The position numbers and the translations under genes are program-made. The notes under the pieces were generated by a model, which ran no database searches, was not told the DNA's origin, and saw only the letters and a list, made by a program, of their open reading frames with translations. From Pseudobutyrivibrio ruminis (GTDB taxonomy: Bacteria; Bacillota; Clostridia; Lachnospirales; Lachnospiraceae), in assembly GCA_015057315.1 (NCBI GenBank), contig SVER01000002.1, positions 62,001-126,000 of the forward strand: 64,000 nucleotides of DNA, given 5' to 3'. Below are positions 1-10,255 of the stretch, piece after piece (position 1 is the first letter of the stretch; every line of letters starts with the position of its first letter).

Positions 1-247
1 TGCCATCGCATCATCTTCAATGGCAACAGAACTTATCAAGGGAAAGCCTTTAGATGAGGCACTTAAGCTTACAAACAAGGCTGTAACAGAGGCACTAGAT
101 GGACTTCCACCACACAAGCTTCACTGTTCAGTGCTTGCAGAGGAGGCAATCAAATCCGCCGTAAAAAATTACTACGACAATAACGGAATCGAATACGACC
201 CAGCGGATTTCCCTGAGGAGCATGACTGCGAAGCTTGTCACGTTTAA
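1..247 (+). CDS. NifU/IscU-like Fe-S cluster scaffold protein, C-terminal part (5' truncated by window edge)
   Basis: Open frame from window start; ...SSSMATELIKGKPLDEALKL...HCSVLAEEAIKSAVKNYY typical of NifU N-domain family C-terminus. Confidence 0.8.
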   Translation, partial: AIASSSMATELIKGKPLDEALKLTNKAVTEALDGLPPHKLHCSVLAEEAIKSAVKNYYDNNGIEYDPADFPEEHDCEACHV

Positions 248-251
248 TATT

Positions 252-290
252 AGCTGCGAGATTCACCTTGTGATTCTCGCAGCTTTTTTT
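252..290 (+). terminator. Intrinsic terminator
   Basis: AGCTGCGAG...CTCGCAGCT followed by T-run. Confidence 0.85.
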
Positions 291-299
291 AATTATTAA

Positions 300-330
300 A
301 GCTAGCTATAAATTCGATTTATAGCTAGCT
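300..330. repeat. Hairpin of sulfur promoter cassette L1
   Basis: AGCTAGCTATAAA-ttcga-TTTATAGCTAGCT; similar hairpins precede four other operator-bearing promoters. Confidence 0.7.
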
Positions 331-356
331 CTAATTTTCTTTAGTAGCTAAGAGTA

Positions 357-402
357 TTGAAATTGTGGCATATCTAGAATATAATTCCTATCAACCTAGC
401 AG
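357..402 (+). promoter_or_regulatory. Promoter (TTGAAA-17-TATAAT) with operator CCTATCAACCTAGCAG immediately downstream of -10
   Basis: -35 357-362, -10 380-385, operator 387-402; same layout at 25735 and 29568. Confidence 0.75.
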
Positions 403-424
403 ATAGATAGGGAGGTAAAAGGAG

Positions 425-568
425 ATGGCTGATAATAAAAAAGTCTCTAGTGAAGAGCTGGCAAAGATAAAAGAATTCATTGACTCTATAAAATTTGGCT
501 CAGTAAACATCATTATTCAAGATGGCAAGATAGTCCAAATTGATAAAAGTGAAAAGATAAGAATATAA
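425..568 (+). CDS. YezD-like small protein (DUF2292 type), 47 aa, absent from supplied ORF track
   Basis: RBS GGAGGTAAAAGGAG; MADNKKVSSEELAKIKEFIDSIKFGSVNIIIQDGKIVQIDKSEKIRI*; resembles the YezD family associated with sulfur genes. Confidence 0.75.
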   Translation: MADNKKVSSEELAKIKEFIDSIKFGSVNIIIQDGKIVQIDKSEKIRI

Positions 569-581
569 ACTAAATACGAGG

Positions 582-651
582 GACTGACTAGACAACTAGA
601 GGTTCAAAATCATGGTTTCATTTGCTGTGATTTTGGGCCTCTAGTTTGTTT
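582..651 (+). promoter_or_regulatory. Leader hairpin between yezD-like gene and metK, beginning with a 21-nt sequence repeated at 11333
   Basis: GACTGACTAGACAACTAGAGG then hairpin ACTAGAGG..CAAAATCA..TGATTTTG..CCTCTAGT. Confidence 0.6.
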
Positions 652-683
652 ATAAATATTTTTATGAAAAGGAGATAAAAAAT

Positions 684-1928
684 ATGGGAAAGTTATTCAC
701 ATCAGAATCAGTAACGGAAGGACATCCAGACAAAATCGCAGATCAAATCTCTGATGCAATCCTTGATGAGCTACTTGCTCAGGATCCATATTCAAGAGTA
801 GCAGCTGAAACAACAGTTGCAACAGGACTGGCACTTGTAGTTGGAGAAATCACAACAAAAGCCTATGTGGATATTGCAAAGGTTGCAAAGGAAACAATTA
901 GAGAAATTGGATATGTAAACAATGTAGATGGATACAATGCAGATTCAATTGCAGTTCTTACATCAATCGATGAGCAGTCAGCAGATATTGCACTTGGAGT
1001 TGATAAGGCATTTGAATCAAAGCAGGAAGGAGCAACAGAGGATTATGGAACAGGAGCTGGTGACCAGGGAATCATCTTTGGATATGCAACAGATGAGACA
1101 GAAGAATTTCTTCCACCTGCTATTTCATTTGCTCACAGACTTACACGCCAGCTTACAAAGGTTCGAAAGGATGGAACACTTCCATACCTTAGACCAGATG
1201 GTAAATCTCAGGTAACTGTAGAGTTCGGCGAGGATGGACAGACAGTTGAAAGAGTTCACACCATCGTAATATCCACTCAACACGCGGCAGATGTAACTTT
1301 GGAACAGATTAGAAAAGATATTATCGAATATGTAATTAAGCCAGTAATTCCTGAGGAGCTTCTTGACGAGGACACAATCTACTATGTAAATCCTACAGGC
1401 AGATTTGTAATCGGAGGCCCACAGGGTGATGCAGGACTTACAGGAAGAAAGATTATCGTTGATACCTACGGCGGTACAGGACGCCACGGTGGCGGAGCAT
1501 TCTCTGGTAAGGATCCAACAAAGGTGGACCGCTCAGCAGCATACGCAGCCAGATGGGTAGCAAAGAACTTAGTTGCAGCAGGTGTTGCAAAAAGGCTAGA
1601 GGTTGAGCTTGCCTATGCAATCGGTGTAGCAAAGCCAGTATCAATTGCAGTAGATACTTTTGGAACGGGAGTAATTGAGGATGAAAAAATTGTTGAAATT
1701 ATTGAAAAAGTATTTGACCTTAGACCAGCAGCAATCATCGATGCCCTTAATCTTCGTAGGCCAATCTACAAACAGACTGCTGCTTATGGACATTTCGGCA
1801 GGACCGACGTGGACTTACCTTGGGAGCATTTAGATAGGGTGGATGAGATTAAGAAATATTTTGAAGATATTAAAGTGGACATTGCAGTTCAATTTATTTC
1901 GGAAGCTAAGGAAACTACCACAGCATAA
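684..1928 (+). CDS. metK: S-adenosylmethionine synthase
   Basis: [28 protein letters not shown]..., [28 protein letters not shown] motifs. Confidence 0.97.
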   Translation: MGKLFTSESVTEGHPDKIADQISDAILDELLAQDPYSRVAAETTVATGLALVVGEITTKAYVDIAKVAKETIREIGYVNNVDGYNADSIAVLTSIDEQSADIALGVDKAFESKQEGATEDYGTGAGDQGIIFGYATDETEEFLPPAISFAHRLTRQLTKVRKDGTLPYLRPDGKSQVTVEFGEDGQTVERVHTIVISTQHAADVTLEQIRKDIIEYVIKPVIPEELLDEDTIYYVNPTGRFVIGGPQGDAGLTGRKIIVDTYGGTGRHGGGAFSGKDPTKVDRSAAYAARWVAKNLVAAGVAKRLEVELAYAIGVAKPVSIAVDTFGTGVIEDEKIVEIIEKVFDLRPAAIIDALNLRRPIYKQTAAYGHFGRTDVDLPWEHLDRVDEIKKYFEDIKVDIAVQFISEAKETTTA

Positions 1929-1959
1929 GAATATTTAGAAATAATGGAGGATTTTAATA

Positions 1960-3042
1960 ATGAGTGGAAGAGTGAAACGGATTTTAGCGTTAGGACTTGT
2001 TGCAGGACTTTCTTTAGTAGGGATGGTTAGTTGTGGTAGTTCAAATGTAAATAACACCACAGCTAGTATTGAAGAAAATGGTGCAAAACAAACTGGTTCG
2101 GCAAGTGAATTAAATACAGCAAGCCATTTAAATATTGCTACGCAGCCAGCACCGGCATATTTACCAATACAGGTAGCCTGGGACAATGGCTGGGTAGAAG
2201 AAGCACTTAAAGAGGCAGGCTATACAGACATAGAAGTAACATTTACAGAGTTTGAATCTGGTCCACCTGAGAATGAATCCTTCGCAGCTGGCCAACAGGA
2301 TATTGGAGTAATGGGAAATGTACCATCAATACTTGGAAAGGCAGCAGGTCAGGATAGAGTATACCTTGGTATTTCTGAAAATGGTGAAAAGACAGAGGCA
2401 GTTATTGTACCAGCTGATTCAGACATTAAATCTGTAGCAGATTTAAAGGGAAAGAAGATAGGACTTGTAGTTGGTTCAATTTGCGAGAATCTTTTATATA
2501 ACCTTTTGAAAGAAGAAGGACTTTCTATTAATGATGTAGAGCTTATTAATTTAGCAACCAGTGAGCAGCAGGCAGCTCTTGATGCCAAGCAGGTAGATGC
2601 AGTTGCAACATGGCAGCCAACAATTGCAAAGCTTACAGCTGATGGAAAAAATATAATTCTTGCAGATGGTTCAAATGGTGTATTTCTTGCTGAAAACACA
2701 ATCTTTGGTAACAGAGAGTATGTAGAGCAGAATCCTGAAATTGTACAGATATTTATTCAACAGTATGCGCGCGCAGCTTATGAGGTTGCCAATAACAAGG
2801 AAAATTATGCAAAGCAATATGCCGACAAATATGGACTAACTGAAGAATTATTATACGAGGCTCTTAAGGATGCTAATCTTCCTATCGTTATTACAGAAAC
2901 AGATATTAATGATTTACAGGGAACAGCAGATTTCTTATATGAGACAGGCAAAGCAAGTGTACAGGTAAATGTTAAGGAAAACGTTATTGATACATTTGTA
3001 AATGATGAAACAGTTAAGGCTTATTTAAGCGGGGAAAAATAA
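1960..3042 (+). CDS. ABC transporter substrate-binding lipoprotein (nitrate/sulfonate/taurine, SsuA/NMT1-like)
   Basis: Lipobox LVGMVSCG; SBP-type fold sequence; followed by cognate permease and ATPase. Confidence 0.85.
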   Translation: MSGRVKRILALGLVAGLSLVGMVSCGSSNVNNTTASIEENGAKQTGSASELNTASHLNIATQPAPAYLPIQVAWDNGWVEEALKEAGYTDIEVTFTEFESGPPENESFAAGQQDIGVMGNVPSILGKAAGQDRVYLGISENGEKTEAVIVPADSDIKSVADLKGKKIGLVVGSICENLLYNLLKEEGLSINDVELINLATSEQQAALDAKQVDAVATWQPTIAKLTADGKNIILADGSNGVFLAENTIFGNREYVEQNPEIVQIFIQQYARAAYEVANNKENYAKQYADKYGLTEELLYEALKDANLPIVITETDINDLQGTADFLYETGKASVQVNVKENVIDTFVNDETVKAYLSGEK

Positions 3043-3043
3043 A

Positions 3044-3739
3044 ATGGCAAAGAAAGCTTTAGTAACAGGTGGAACAAAGGGCATTGGATTATCAACAGCA
3101 GTAAAGCTAAATGAAATCGGATTTGATGTAACTGTTGTTGGAAGAGATTTCTCTAATTTTGATGTGGATGGAGTTAAAACTATTAGCTTTGATTTAAGTA
3201 ATGTTAATGAGATTTCTTCTTTAGTAAACGAAGTTGGTGATATTGATGTTCTTGTAAACAATGCAGGTATAGGCATCAGAAAAGACTATGATGCCTATCC
3301 TGAGGAGGATATTGAAAAGATAGTCAACGTAAATCTAAAGACCCCAGTTGAATTAATAACTTTATTTGCACCATCTCTAAAAAAGAGAAATGGTCGTGTT
3401 GTGAATGTAGCATCACAAGCTGCAGAAGTAGGCCATCGAGATATTTGGTATGGCATTACAAAAGCAGGTCTTATAAATGCCACTAAAAGTTTTGCAGGCT
3501 TGTTAGGGCCAGAGGGTGTTCAAGTAAACGCTGTAGCGCCAGGTCCTGTTGAAACGACAATGATAGCTGGTTCAAAATACGCAGACAGATATGAAAATAT
3601 AAAGAATAGAACTATTCTAGGGAGAATAGCAAAGCCTGATGAGATAGCAGATACGATTGTTTGGCTGGCAACAGATGCGCCGGAATATCTCAATGGTGAA
3701 ACAATTGATTTAAATAATGGGGCACAGAGAGTGAAGTAA
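3044..3739 (+). CDS. Short-chain dehydrogenase/reductase (SDR)
   Basis: TGGTKGIGLSTA, NNAGIG, YGITKAG motifs. Confidence 0.9.
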   Translation: MAKKALVTGGTKGIGLSTAVKLNEIGFDVTVVGRDFSNFDVDGVKTISFDLSNVNEISSLVNEVGDIDVLVNNAGIGIRKDYDAYPEEDIEKIVNVNLKTPVELITLFAPSLKKRNGRVVNVASQAAEVGHRDIWYGITKAGLINATKSFAGLLGPEGVQVNAVAPGPVETTMIAGSKYADRYENIKNRTILGRIAKPDEIADTIVWLATDAPEYLNGETIDLNNGAQRVK

Positions 3740-3752
3740 GAGGAGAATTTAA

Positions 3753-4937
3753 ATGAGTTACACATATGAACAATTGTTGGAATCGATTCGTTTAAAAAAC
3801 GAAATTCAAGTAGAAGGACTAAATTTCGATCCACACATTTTTGATAATTCCGGTGTAGGAAATGATGTGGCGGAAAGAGTAAATGCATTATTTACATGTG
3901 ATAGACATGCACATAAAAAGATAGAATTTCCTGCATTATTTTATCTTCCAGTAGGAAACTTCAGAGTACATATTAGATGGAATTTAGGAAGTCACTTTGT
4001 ACTAGTTAAGGAAGATGGGGTATTCAATATCGTAAAGGATGGCAAGCGAGTAGTTGAGAATATTAGATTTGCAAAAAGAGCAGATTACTATTCAAAGAAG
4101 ACATCTGATGGCGCAGACATGAGAACAATCGCTCAGGACTACGGTTATGGAAATATTTTCATTGTATATTCTAACGAGTGCTGCTTAAAGGAAAAAGGCC
4201 AGGATTGCTTGTTCTGTAACATTAATGCAACCAAAGATTTGTATGGTGAAGACCAGAATATCAACTGGAAGAATGTTACTGAAATTGCGGAGACAGTTCA
4301 GGAATGCTATGGCAATGGCTACAATCATTTAACTGTCAGTGGTGGTTTTGTGCCAGAAAGACGTGAAGTTGATTACTATGCAGATATTGCAGAGGCTATT
4401 CAGGATAAGCTTGGAGTTGAGGATTTCAATGGTACGGCATGTGTAGGTGCTCCTGAAGATTTATCAGTTATTGAGAAATATAAAGAGGCTGGATTTAGTT
4501 CAATTGCTACTAATATCGAAATTTGGGATGAGAAGATGTTTGAGGTAATTTGCCCAGGTAAGTCACAGATGTGCGGTGGTAGAAAGAACTGGATTGCAAC
4601 ACTTGATAGAGAGCTAGAGGTCTTTGGAAAATTTCATGTCCGGTCCACACTAGTATCTGGAATCGAGCCAAAGGAGTCATTAATCGAAGGTATCGATACT
4701 TTAGTTTCAAAGGGAATATGTGCTTTGCCTAGTCAGTGGTATGTAAATGTTGGCTCAGCCCTTGAAGGTCACAGAACTCCAGATCCAGATTGGCACTGGG
4801 ATGTATTCGAGAAGACAAAGGCAATTTATCAAAGAAATGGATTAGATTTCTGGACACTAAGAAATGCTACAGCAGAACCAGACACAGTTATTCATGATTT
4901 GCTTAGATTAGATGAAGGGATTGAGTTAGTTGAGTAA
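3753..4937 (+). CDS. Radical SAM-like protein, nitrogenase-like-operon associated
   Basis: NECCLKEKGQDCLFCN cysteine motif (CX8CX2C), TVSGGF; ~60% similar by eye to product of 14082-15341. Confidence 0.7.
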   Translation: MSYTYEQLLESIRLKNEIQVEGLNFDPHIFDNSGVGNDVAERVNALFTCDRHAHKKIEFPALFYLPVGNFRVHIRWNLGSHFVLVKEDGVFNIVKDGKRVVENIRFAKRADYYSKKTSDGADMRTIAQDYGYGNIFIVYSNECCLKEKGQDCLFCNINATKDLYGEDQNINWKNVTEIAETVQECYGNGYNHLTVSGGFVPERREVDYYADIAEAIQDKLGVEDFNGTACVGAPEDLSVIEKYKEAGFSSIATNIEIWDEKMFEVICPGKSQMCGGRKNWIATLDRELEVFGKFHVRSTLVSGIEPKESLIEGIDTLVSKGICALPSQWYVNVGSALEGHRTPDPDWHWDVFEKTKAIYQRNGLDFWTLRNATAEPDTVIHDLLRLDEGIELVE

Positions 4938-5709
4938 GAAAAAAACATGGAATGAAACAATTTTAGGTTCTACATTTGAAGGGTTTTTACCAATAGTAGT
5001 TATAGCTTTTTTCTGGTTCTATATTACAGGAACAGGAGAGGTTAATACAGTTGTGCTTCCCACACCAGCAATGGTGTGGAACACACTGACAACAAAGGTT
5101 TTAAATGGAACACTTTTTTCTGAATTATTGGTAAGTATCGTAAGAGTATTACAGGGATATTTCTTAGCAGCCTTTTTTGGAATAGGACTTGGAATTTTGG
5201 TTGGTCTTTCAAAAAATATGCAGAAACTAACAGAAATAATCATCCAGGTTCTAAGACCTATTCCACCTATTGCATGGATTCCACTTGTGATTTTGTGGAT
5301 GGGAATTGGTGAAGGCTCAAAGGTCTTTTTAATATTCTTAGGAGGCTTCTTTACAAACCTAATAAATGTTAGTGAGGGAATTTATTACACAGATAGCAAG
5401 ATACTTGAGGTAGCAAAAGTACTTGAAACTCCAAAATGGAAGGTTGTAACACAGGTAATAATTCCTGCAGCTCTTCCTAGCATATTTACAGGCCTCAGAG
5501 TATCACTTGGAAGCTGCTGGAGCTGTGTAGTTGCAGCTGAGCTTGTTGCATCAACAAGCGGAATTGGCTACATGATATCAAATGCTAGAAACTATGGTCA
5601 GATGGATACAGTAATTGTTGGAATGTTGGCCATAGGAGTAGTTGGAAAACTTATGGATGTGCTCTTAAAGTGGGTTGAAAGTAAAGCTTTGGCATGGAAT
5701 GTGTCATAG
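4930..5709 (+). CDS. ABC transporter permease (SsuC/TauC-like)
   Basis: BPD_transp_1-type sequence, EVAKVLETPKWKVVTQVIIPAALPSIFTGLR. Confidence 0.9.
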   Translation: MSKKKTWNETILGSTFEGFLPIVVIAFFWFYITGTGEVNTVVLPTPAMVWNTLTTKVLNGTLFSELLVSIVRVLQGYFLAAFFGIGLGILVGLSKNMQKLTEIIIQVLRPIPPIAWIPLVILWMGIGEGSKVFLIFLGGFFTNLINVSEGIYYTDSKILEVAKVLETPKWKVVTQVIIPAALPSIFTGLRVSLGSCWSCVVAAELVASTSGIGYMISNARNYGQMDTVIVGMLAIGVVGKLMDVLLKWVESKALAWNVS

Positions 5710-5722
5710 ATGAGGTGTAAAT

Positions 5723-6511
5723 ATGGCTTTAAATTCTAATGAAGTAATAATAGATATTGAAAATCTTAACAAATCATTTGAACTTGAAAATTCAAATAAG
5801 CTTCAGGTTTTAGATGATATAAGCTTTTCTGTAAAAAAAGGAGAGTTCATCTGTATTGTAGGTGGCAGTGGATGTGGCAAAAGCACATTGCTTAGAACTA
5901 TAGCAGGCCTAGATCTAGAGCATCAAGGTAAACTTTTGGTTAAGGACAATGAGATTACAGGCCCTTCAAAATCCAGAGGTTTAGTATTCCAGGAAGCAAG
6001 ATTATTTCCATGGATGACAGTTGAGCAAAATGTTTTGTTTGCTCTTGATAGTGGCACAAAGGAAGAAAAGCTAAAGAGAGTAAAAGAAGTCCTAGAGCTG
6101 GTGCATCTTTCTGATTTTGCCAATTCTTATCCAAAGGAATTGTCAGGAGGTATGGCACAGAGAGCTAATATCGCAAGAGCTTTAGTAGATAATCCACCTG
6201 TTTTGCTTTTGGATGAGCCATTTGGAGCACTTGATGCATTTACAAAGATTCAGCTTCAGGATGAGTTGCTTTCAATAAAGGAAAAAGAAGGAACTACCAT
6301 GATAATGGTAACTCATGATATTGAAGAAGCAGTGTATTTGGCAGATAAAGTAATTGTCCTTACTGAGAGACCAGGAAAGATAAAAGAAGTTGTAGAAATA
6401 GATTTACCTAGACCTAGGAGTCGAAATGAATTCTATTTTGTAAAGAAGAAAAAGAAAATTTTTGATTATTTCTTTGAGGATAAGGAAATAGTTGAGGATT
6501 ACGTTATTTAG
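5723..6511 (+). CDS. ABC transporter ATP-binding protein (SsuB/TauB-like)
   Basis: Walker [25 protein letters not shown], Walker B VLLLDEP. Confidence 0.95.
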   Translation: MALNSNEVIIDIENLNKSFELENSNKLQVLDDISFSVKKGEFICIVGGSGCGKSTLLRTIAGLDLEHQGKLLVKDNEITGPSKSRGLVFQEARLFPWMTVEQNVLFALDSGTKEEKLKRVKEVLELVHLSDFANSYPKELSGGMAQRANIARALVDNPPVLLLDEPFGALDAFTKIQLQDELLSIKEKEGTTMIMVTHDIEEAVYLADKVIVLTERPGKIKEVVEIDLPRPRSRNEFYFVKKKKKIFDYFFEDKEIVEDYVI

Positions 6512-6525
6512 AAAGGAAATAAGAT

Positions 6526-7401
6526 ATGGCAGAGAAAATTGGCAAGCATATAGCTATATATGGAAAAGGCGGAATTGGAAAATCAACAACAACATCAAAT
6601 ATCAGTGCTGCACTTGCAGAGGCTGGTTATAGAGTAATTCAAATTGGATGTGATCCAAAGAGTGATTCAACAAATACTCTTCGCGGAAATAACTACCTTC
6701 CAACAGTTCTTGATAGTTTAAGAGAAGGTAACAAGATTCATCTTGATGATATTTCAGTAAAAGGATTTGGCGGGGTGCTTTGCATCGAATCAGGCGGCCC
6801 AGTTCCAGGAGTAGGATGCGCAGGACGTGGAATTAATGCAGCTGTGAACCTTCTTCAGGAGCTTAACCTTTTCGAAGAGTTTAAGCCGGATTATGTACTT
6901 TATGATGTACTTGGAGATGTTGTTTGCGGAGGTTTTGCGGTTCCTATCCGAGATGGAATTACAGACAGAGCTTATGTTGTGTCATCATCTGATTTCATGG
7001 CTTTATATGCAGCTAACAATCTTTTCAAAGCCATTAACAAATATGCGCCAACAGGTGGAGCAAAACTGGGAGGTGTTATTGCAAACAGCATGAAGCCAGG
7101 ATATCACAGAGAAATCGTTGAGGATTTTGTTGCAAAGACTGGCACAAGCATTGCAGGCTATGTAAATCGTTCAATCGATGTACAGCAGTCAGAGCTTTAC
7201 GGCAAGACAGTTATTGAGGCTAAGCCAAACAGTGCTCAGGCAGATATATACCGAAACTTAGCAAAATACATTGCAGAAAACGAGAATCTTGTTGTACCTA
7301 ATCCACTTGGTTCGTCAGAGCTTAGAGATTGGGCAAGAAGCTGGGGAGACCGTATATACGATATTGAAAATGGTGTTGTTGGAGTTGCAGAGGCAATCTA
7401 A
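6526..7401 (+). CDS. NifH-like ATP-dependent reductase Fe protein
   Basis: [27 protein letters not shown] and [15 protein letters not shown] (both [4Fe-4S] Cys ligand motifs). Confidence 0.95.
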   Translation: MAEKIGKHIAIYGKGGIGKSTTTSNISAALAEAGYRVIQIGCDPKSDSTNTLRGNNYLPTVLDSLREGNKIHLDDISVKGFGGVLCIESGGPVPGVGCAGRGINAAVNLLQELNLFEEFKPDYVLYDVLGDVVCGGFAVPIRDGITDRAYVVSSSDFMALYAANNLFKAINKYAPTGGAKLGGVIANSMKPGYHREIVEDFVAKTGTSIAGYVNRSIDVQQSELYGKTVIEAKPNSAQADIYRNLAKYIAENENLVVPNPLGSSELRDWARSWGDRIYDIENGVVGVAEAI

Positions 7402-7419
7402 TAGGAAAGAGGAAAAAGT

Positions 7420-8814
7420 ATGAGTTTTTTAGATGAAAGAAAAGCCCTTACAAGGGAAAAGAGACTCAGTGCCCTCAGTCATTTTCATGGCACATTGGAA
7501 GGCCTTATTGATGAGACATCTGGCACAGAGATTAAGCAAAGAGTTAGAACTCTTTCTCAAATTCATGTAGATGAAACCATATATGCCTTTAATGTTTTAT
7601 CTAAGATTGAGGATGCTGCAATTATAGTAAATGGCTCTGTTGGATGTGGAAATCTTGGTCTTTCCCATGCAGATGAAGGCTTTGGTTGGTACAGTACTAG
7701 CTTAGTAGAAAGAGATACCATTCTGGGCGGAGATGACAAGCTTAGAGAAGCTGTTCTTAGAGCTAATGAAGAGAAGCACCCAAAAGCTATCTTCATTATT
7801 GGAACACCTGTTGTAGCTATTAATAATGATGATATTAATTCTGTAATTTTAGAGCTTGAGGATGAGGTTGGAGTACCAATCATTAGCATCTATACAGATG
7901 GATTTAAGTCAAAAACTCCAGTTACAGGATACGATATTGTAACTCATAGCTTACTTAAATACATTGTGGATAAGACGCCAGAGGAAAAGGAAGACTTCAT
8001 TAACGTAGTATCTTTTTCAGAGAGTGTTGAGGATTTAGGTGCAGTAGTAGAAAGCCTTAAGGAATTGAAAATTAACTATCATATCATTCCAAGCTTTTCT
8101 TCAATTGATGATATTAAGGCTGCATCAAAGGCTAAGGCTACAGTGGTACTTAATCCAGAAGAAGGAGAGTATCTGGCTAAGGAGTTAGAGGAAGTATTTG
8201 ATGTTCCATACATTGCAAGCGAAGCACCTATTGGTTTTAGAGGTACAAAGAACTTTTTATTAAAGCTTGCAGCATTTTTAGGAATTGAAGATAAGGCCAT
8301 TGAATATGTAGACGAAGTTGAGGCAGAGCTTACAAAAAGCCTTTCTAAGGATGCCTTAGATGGAAAGAACATTTTCGTGGATGCTTCATTTAGCAAAATC
8401 CCAGCCTTAACAAGGTTCTTAAAATATCTTGGGGGAACAGTAGTAGGTATTGGTTCACCATTTATTGATTTGGAAAATAAAAAGCAGCTTTCAAAGCTTG
8501 ATTTCCTATCAAAGGGTACGACAGTTGTAATCGGTAATGGTCAATATTTTGAAAAGGCCAATGCACTTACTAAGACAGAGACTGATATTTATATTAGCGA
8601 ATTCGAAGGTAGCTCATTTGCTGCTGATGAAGGAGTAGCAGTAGTAGCTACAAAATATATAGCCACATTTGGCTTTAAGGGTGTTCAGGTATTACACGAT
8701 ACCATTTTAAAAAACCTTAGATTTTCTGAAGTTGCAGCCTTAAATGAAAGCAGATATAAGGAAACATGGAAGAAAAAATCAGGTAACTGGTATGTAAAGC
8801 AGGAGGTAAGCTAG
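7420..8814 (+). CDS. NifD-like nitrogenase-family component 1 alpha subunit
   Basis: NGSVGCGNLG aligns with NifD HGPVGCG; GGDDKLREAV...GTPVVAINNDDI aligns with the NifD GGD..CP.GLIGDDI region. Confidence 0.85.
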   Translation: MSFLDERKALTREKRLSALSHFHGTLEGLIDETSGTEIKQRVRTLSQIHVDETIYAFNVLSKIEDAAIIVNGSVGCGNLGLSHADEGFGWYSTSLVERDTILGGDDKLREAVLRANEEKHPKAIFIIGTPVVAINNDDINSVILELEDEVGVPIISIYTDGFKSKTPVTGYDIVTHSLLKYIVDKTPEEKEDFINVVSFSESVEDLGAVVESLKELKINYHIIPSFSSIDDIKAASKAKATVVLNPEEGEYLAKELEEVFDVPYIASEAPIGFRGTKNFLLKLAAFLGIEDKAIEYVDEVEAELTKSLSKDALDGKNIFVDASFSKIPALTRFLKYLGGTVVGIGSPFIDLENKKQLSKLDFLSKGTTVVIGNGQYFEKANALTKTETDIYISEFEGSSFAADEGVAVVATKYIATFGFKGVQVLHDTILKNLRFSEVAALNESRYKETWKKKSGNWYVKQEVS

Positions 8815-8815
8815 T

Positions 8816-10255
8816 ATGTCAAGTGTTATTAAAAATCCAAGAAATGGCTGTGCACTCCATGGTGCTTTACAGACAGTCCAAGAAATAAAAGGAGTAGTAC
8901 CAGTTGTTCATGCTAATGCAGGTTGTGGTGTAATCAATTATTTGGCAAATTCAAATGCTTCAGGCGGTAACTCAAAGTTTTCAGGTTATTCTATTCCAGG
9001 AACAGCAGCTCAGGAGAGACATGTTATTTTTGGAGGAGCATCTAGACTTAGAGAGCAAATTAAAAACACTATTAAGGTTGTTAGCGGTGATTTGTACGTT
9101 ATTTTAAATAGCTGTGAGTCAGCCATGGTAGGTGATGATGTAGATGCCATGACCAGAGAAATCGTCGAGCAGGGGGAGCCAGTTGTAGACACTCTTGTAG
9201 CTGGTTTTAATGGCGGTACACATTTTGGATACGAGCATGTACTTGCTGACATTTTTAAGTCAATTGATCAGGTTAAGCATGCAGAGGATGCCAAGAATCC
9301 TAAGCTTGTAAATGTTTTTGGAATCATCCCAGGCAAGGATCCATACTGGCAGGGAAATCTTGATGAGATTCAGAGAATTTTTGAAGGTTTTGGACTCGAA
9401 GCTAATTTGATTTTTGGTGCAAATGGAGATGCAGCTGATTTAAGCAATGCTAAAAATGCAGCTATTTCAATTGTATTTTCAAGGTGGGGGGAGCTTCCAG
9501 CAAAAGTTCTAAATGAAAAGTATGACATTCCTGTACTTTTAAGACCTTCATTACCAGTAGGTGTAGAGGATATTAAGGATTTAGCAAAAGCTTTAATTGG
9601 TAAATTAGATTTAGAAGAGGATAAAATCCAGTCCTTTATTGAAAAGGAAGAATCCTATGAGAGGAATCTCTTATATAGAGTAAGAGATGAAATTATAGAA
9701 AATGGTCTTTCTAAAAAGGCTATCATCGTAGGAGATGAAGAGCAGGCCGTTAGAATAGGCCGGTTCCTTAAGAACCAGGTAGGGGTAGAAATTGTAGGAA
9801 CCATTCTTACAGATGCCCTTAAAAAAGACGAAGAACATGAGACTGACAATGAAGAGATTTTAAAGAGCTTTTCAAACAATGTATATAAGTCAGTTGATCA
9901 AAAAGAGATAAATGACATCATTAGAGGTAGCAGACCAGAAGTTATCTTTGGAAGCTCTCTTGAAAAGGAGATTGCAAACAAGCTTGATATTCCACTTGTG
10001 GAAACATCATATCCAGTTTTCAATAAGCTTATTATCGGTAAGTCAAATGCAGGTGTTAGAGGCCTAGTATCTATCATCGAAGACTACTTTACAGTTGTAA
10101 GAGAATTTGAATATGAAAGAAAGCTTGAAATCCAAAAGTCTTTAAAGAATCTCAACAAAGAAATTTGGTACGAGAAAGGAGACGGCTATGGCAGAGTTAA
10201 AAGCAATAAAGGATTATATATACGAAAACAAGAGCTTGGTATTAGCAACGGTTGA
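8816..10255 (+). CDS. NifK-like nitrogenase-family component 1 beta subunit
   Basis: NGCALHGA, HANAGCGVINY, NSCESAMVGDDVDAM align with NifK P-cluster Cys motifs. Confidence 0.87.
   Translation: MSSVIKNPRNGCALHGALQTVQEIKGVVPVVHANAGCGVINYLANSNASGGNSKFSGYSIPGTAAQERHVIFGGASRLREQIKNTIKVVSGDLYVILNSCESAMVGDDVDAMTREIVEQGEPVVDTLVAGFNGGTHFGYEHVLADIFKSIDQVKHAEDAKNPKLVNVFGIIPGKDPYWQGNLDEIQRIFEGFGLEANLIFGANGDAADLSNAKNAAISIVFSRWGELPAKVLNEKYDIPVLLRPSLPVGVEDIKDLAKALIGKLDLEEDKIQSFIEKEESYERNLLYRVRDEIIENGLSKKAIIVGDEEQAVRIGRFLKNQVGVEIVGTILTDALKKDEEHETDNEEILKSFSNNVYKSVDQKEINDIIRGSRPEVIFGSSLEKEIANKLDIPLVETSYPVFNKLIIGKSNAGVRGLVSIIEDYFTVVREFEYERKLEIQKSLKNLNKEIWYEKGDGYGRVKSNKGLYIRKQELGISNG

Noticed and set aside
582-651. 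Known SAM riboswitch (SAM-I, SMK) upstream of metK
   Set aside because: No S-box conserved core seen, and no match to SMK that I can recognise; treated as unclassified hairpin.
6526-10255. Genuine nitrogen-fixation (nifHDK) genes
   Set aside because: No NifD Cys275-type cofactor ligand, only four Cys in total in D+K, and no nifB/E/N-like genes in the window.
6526-10255. MarBHDK methylthio-alkane reductase
   Set aside because: Sulfur/SAM context fits, but the missing cofactor and P-cluster cysteines in the D-like subunit do not; kept only as an outgroup to test.
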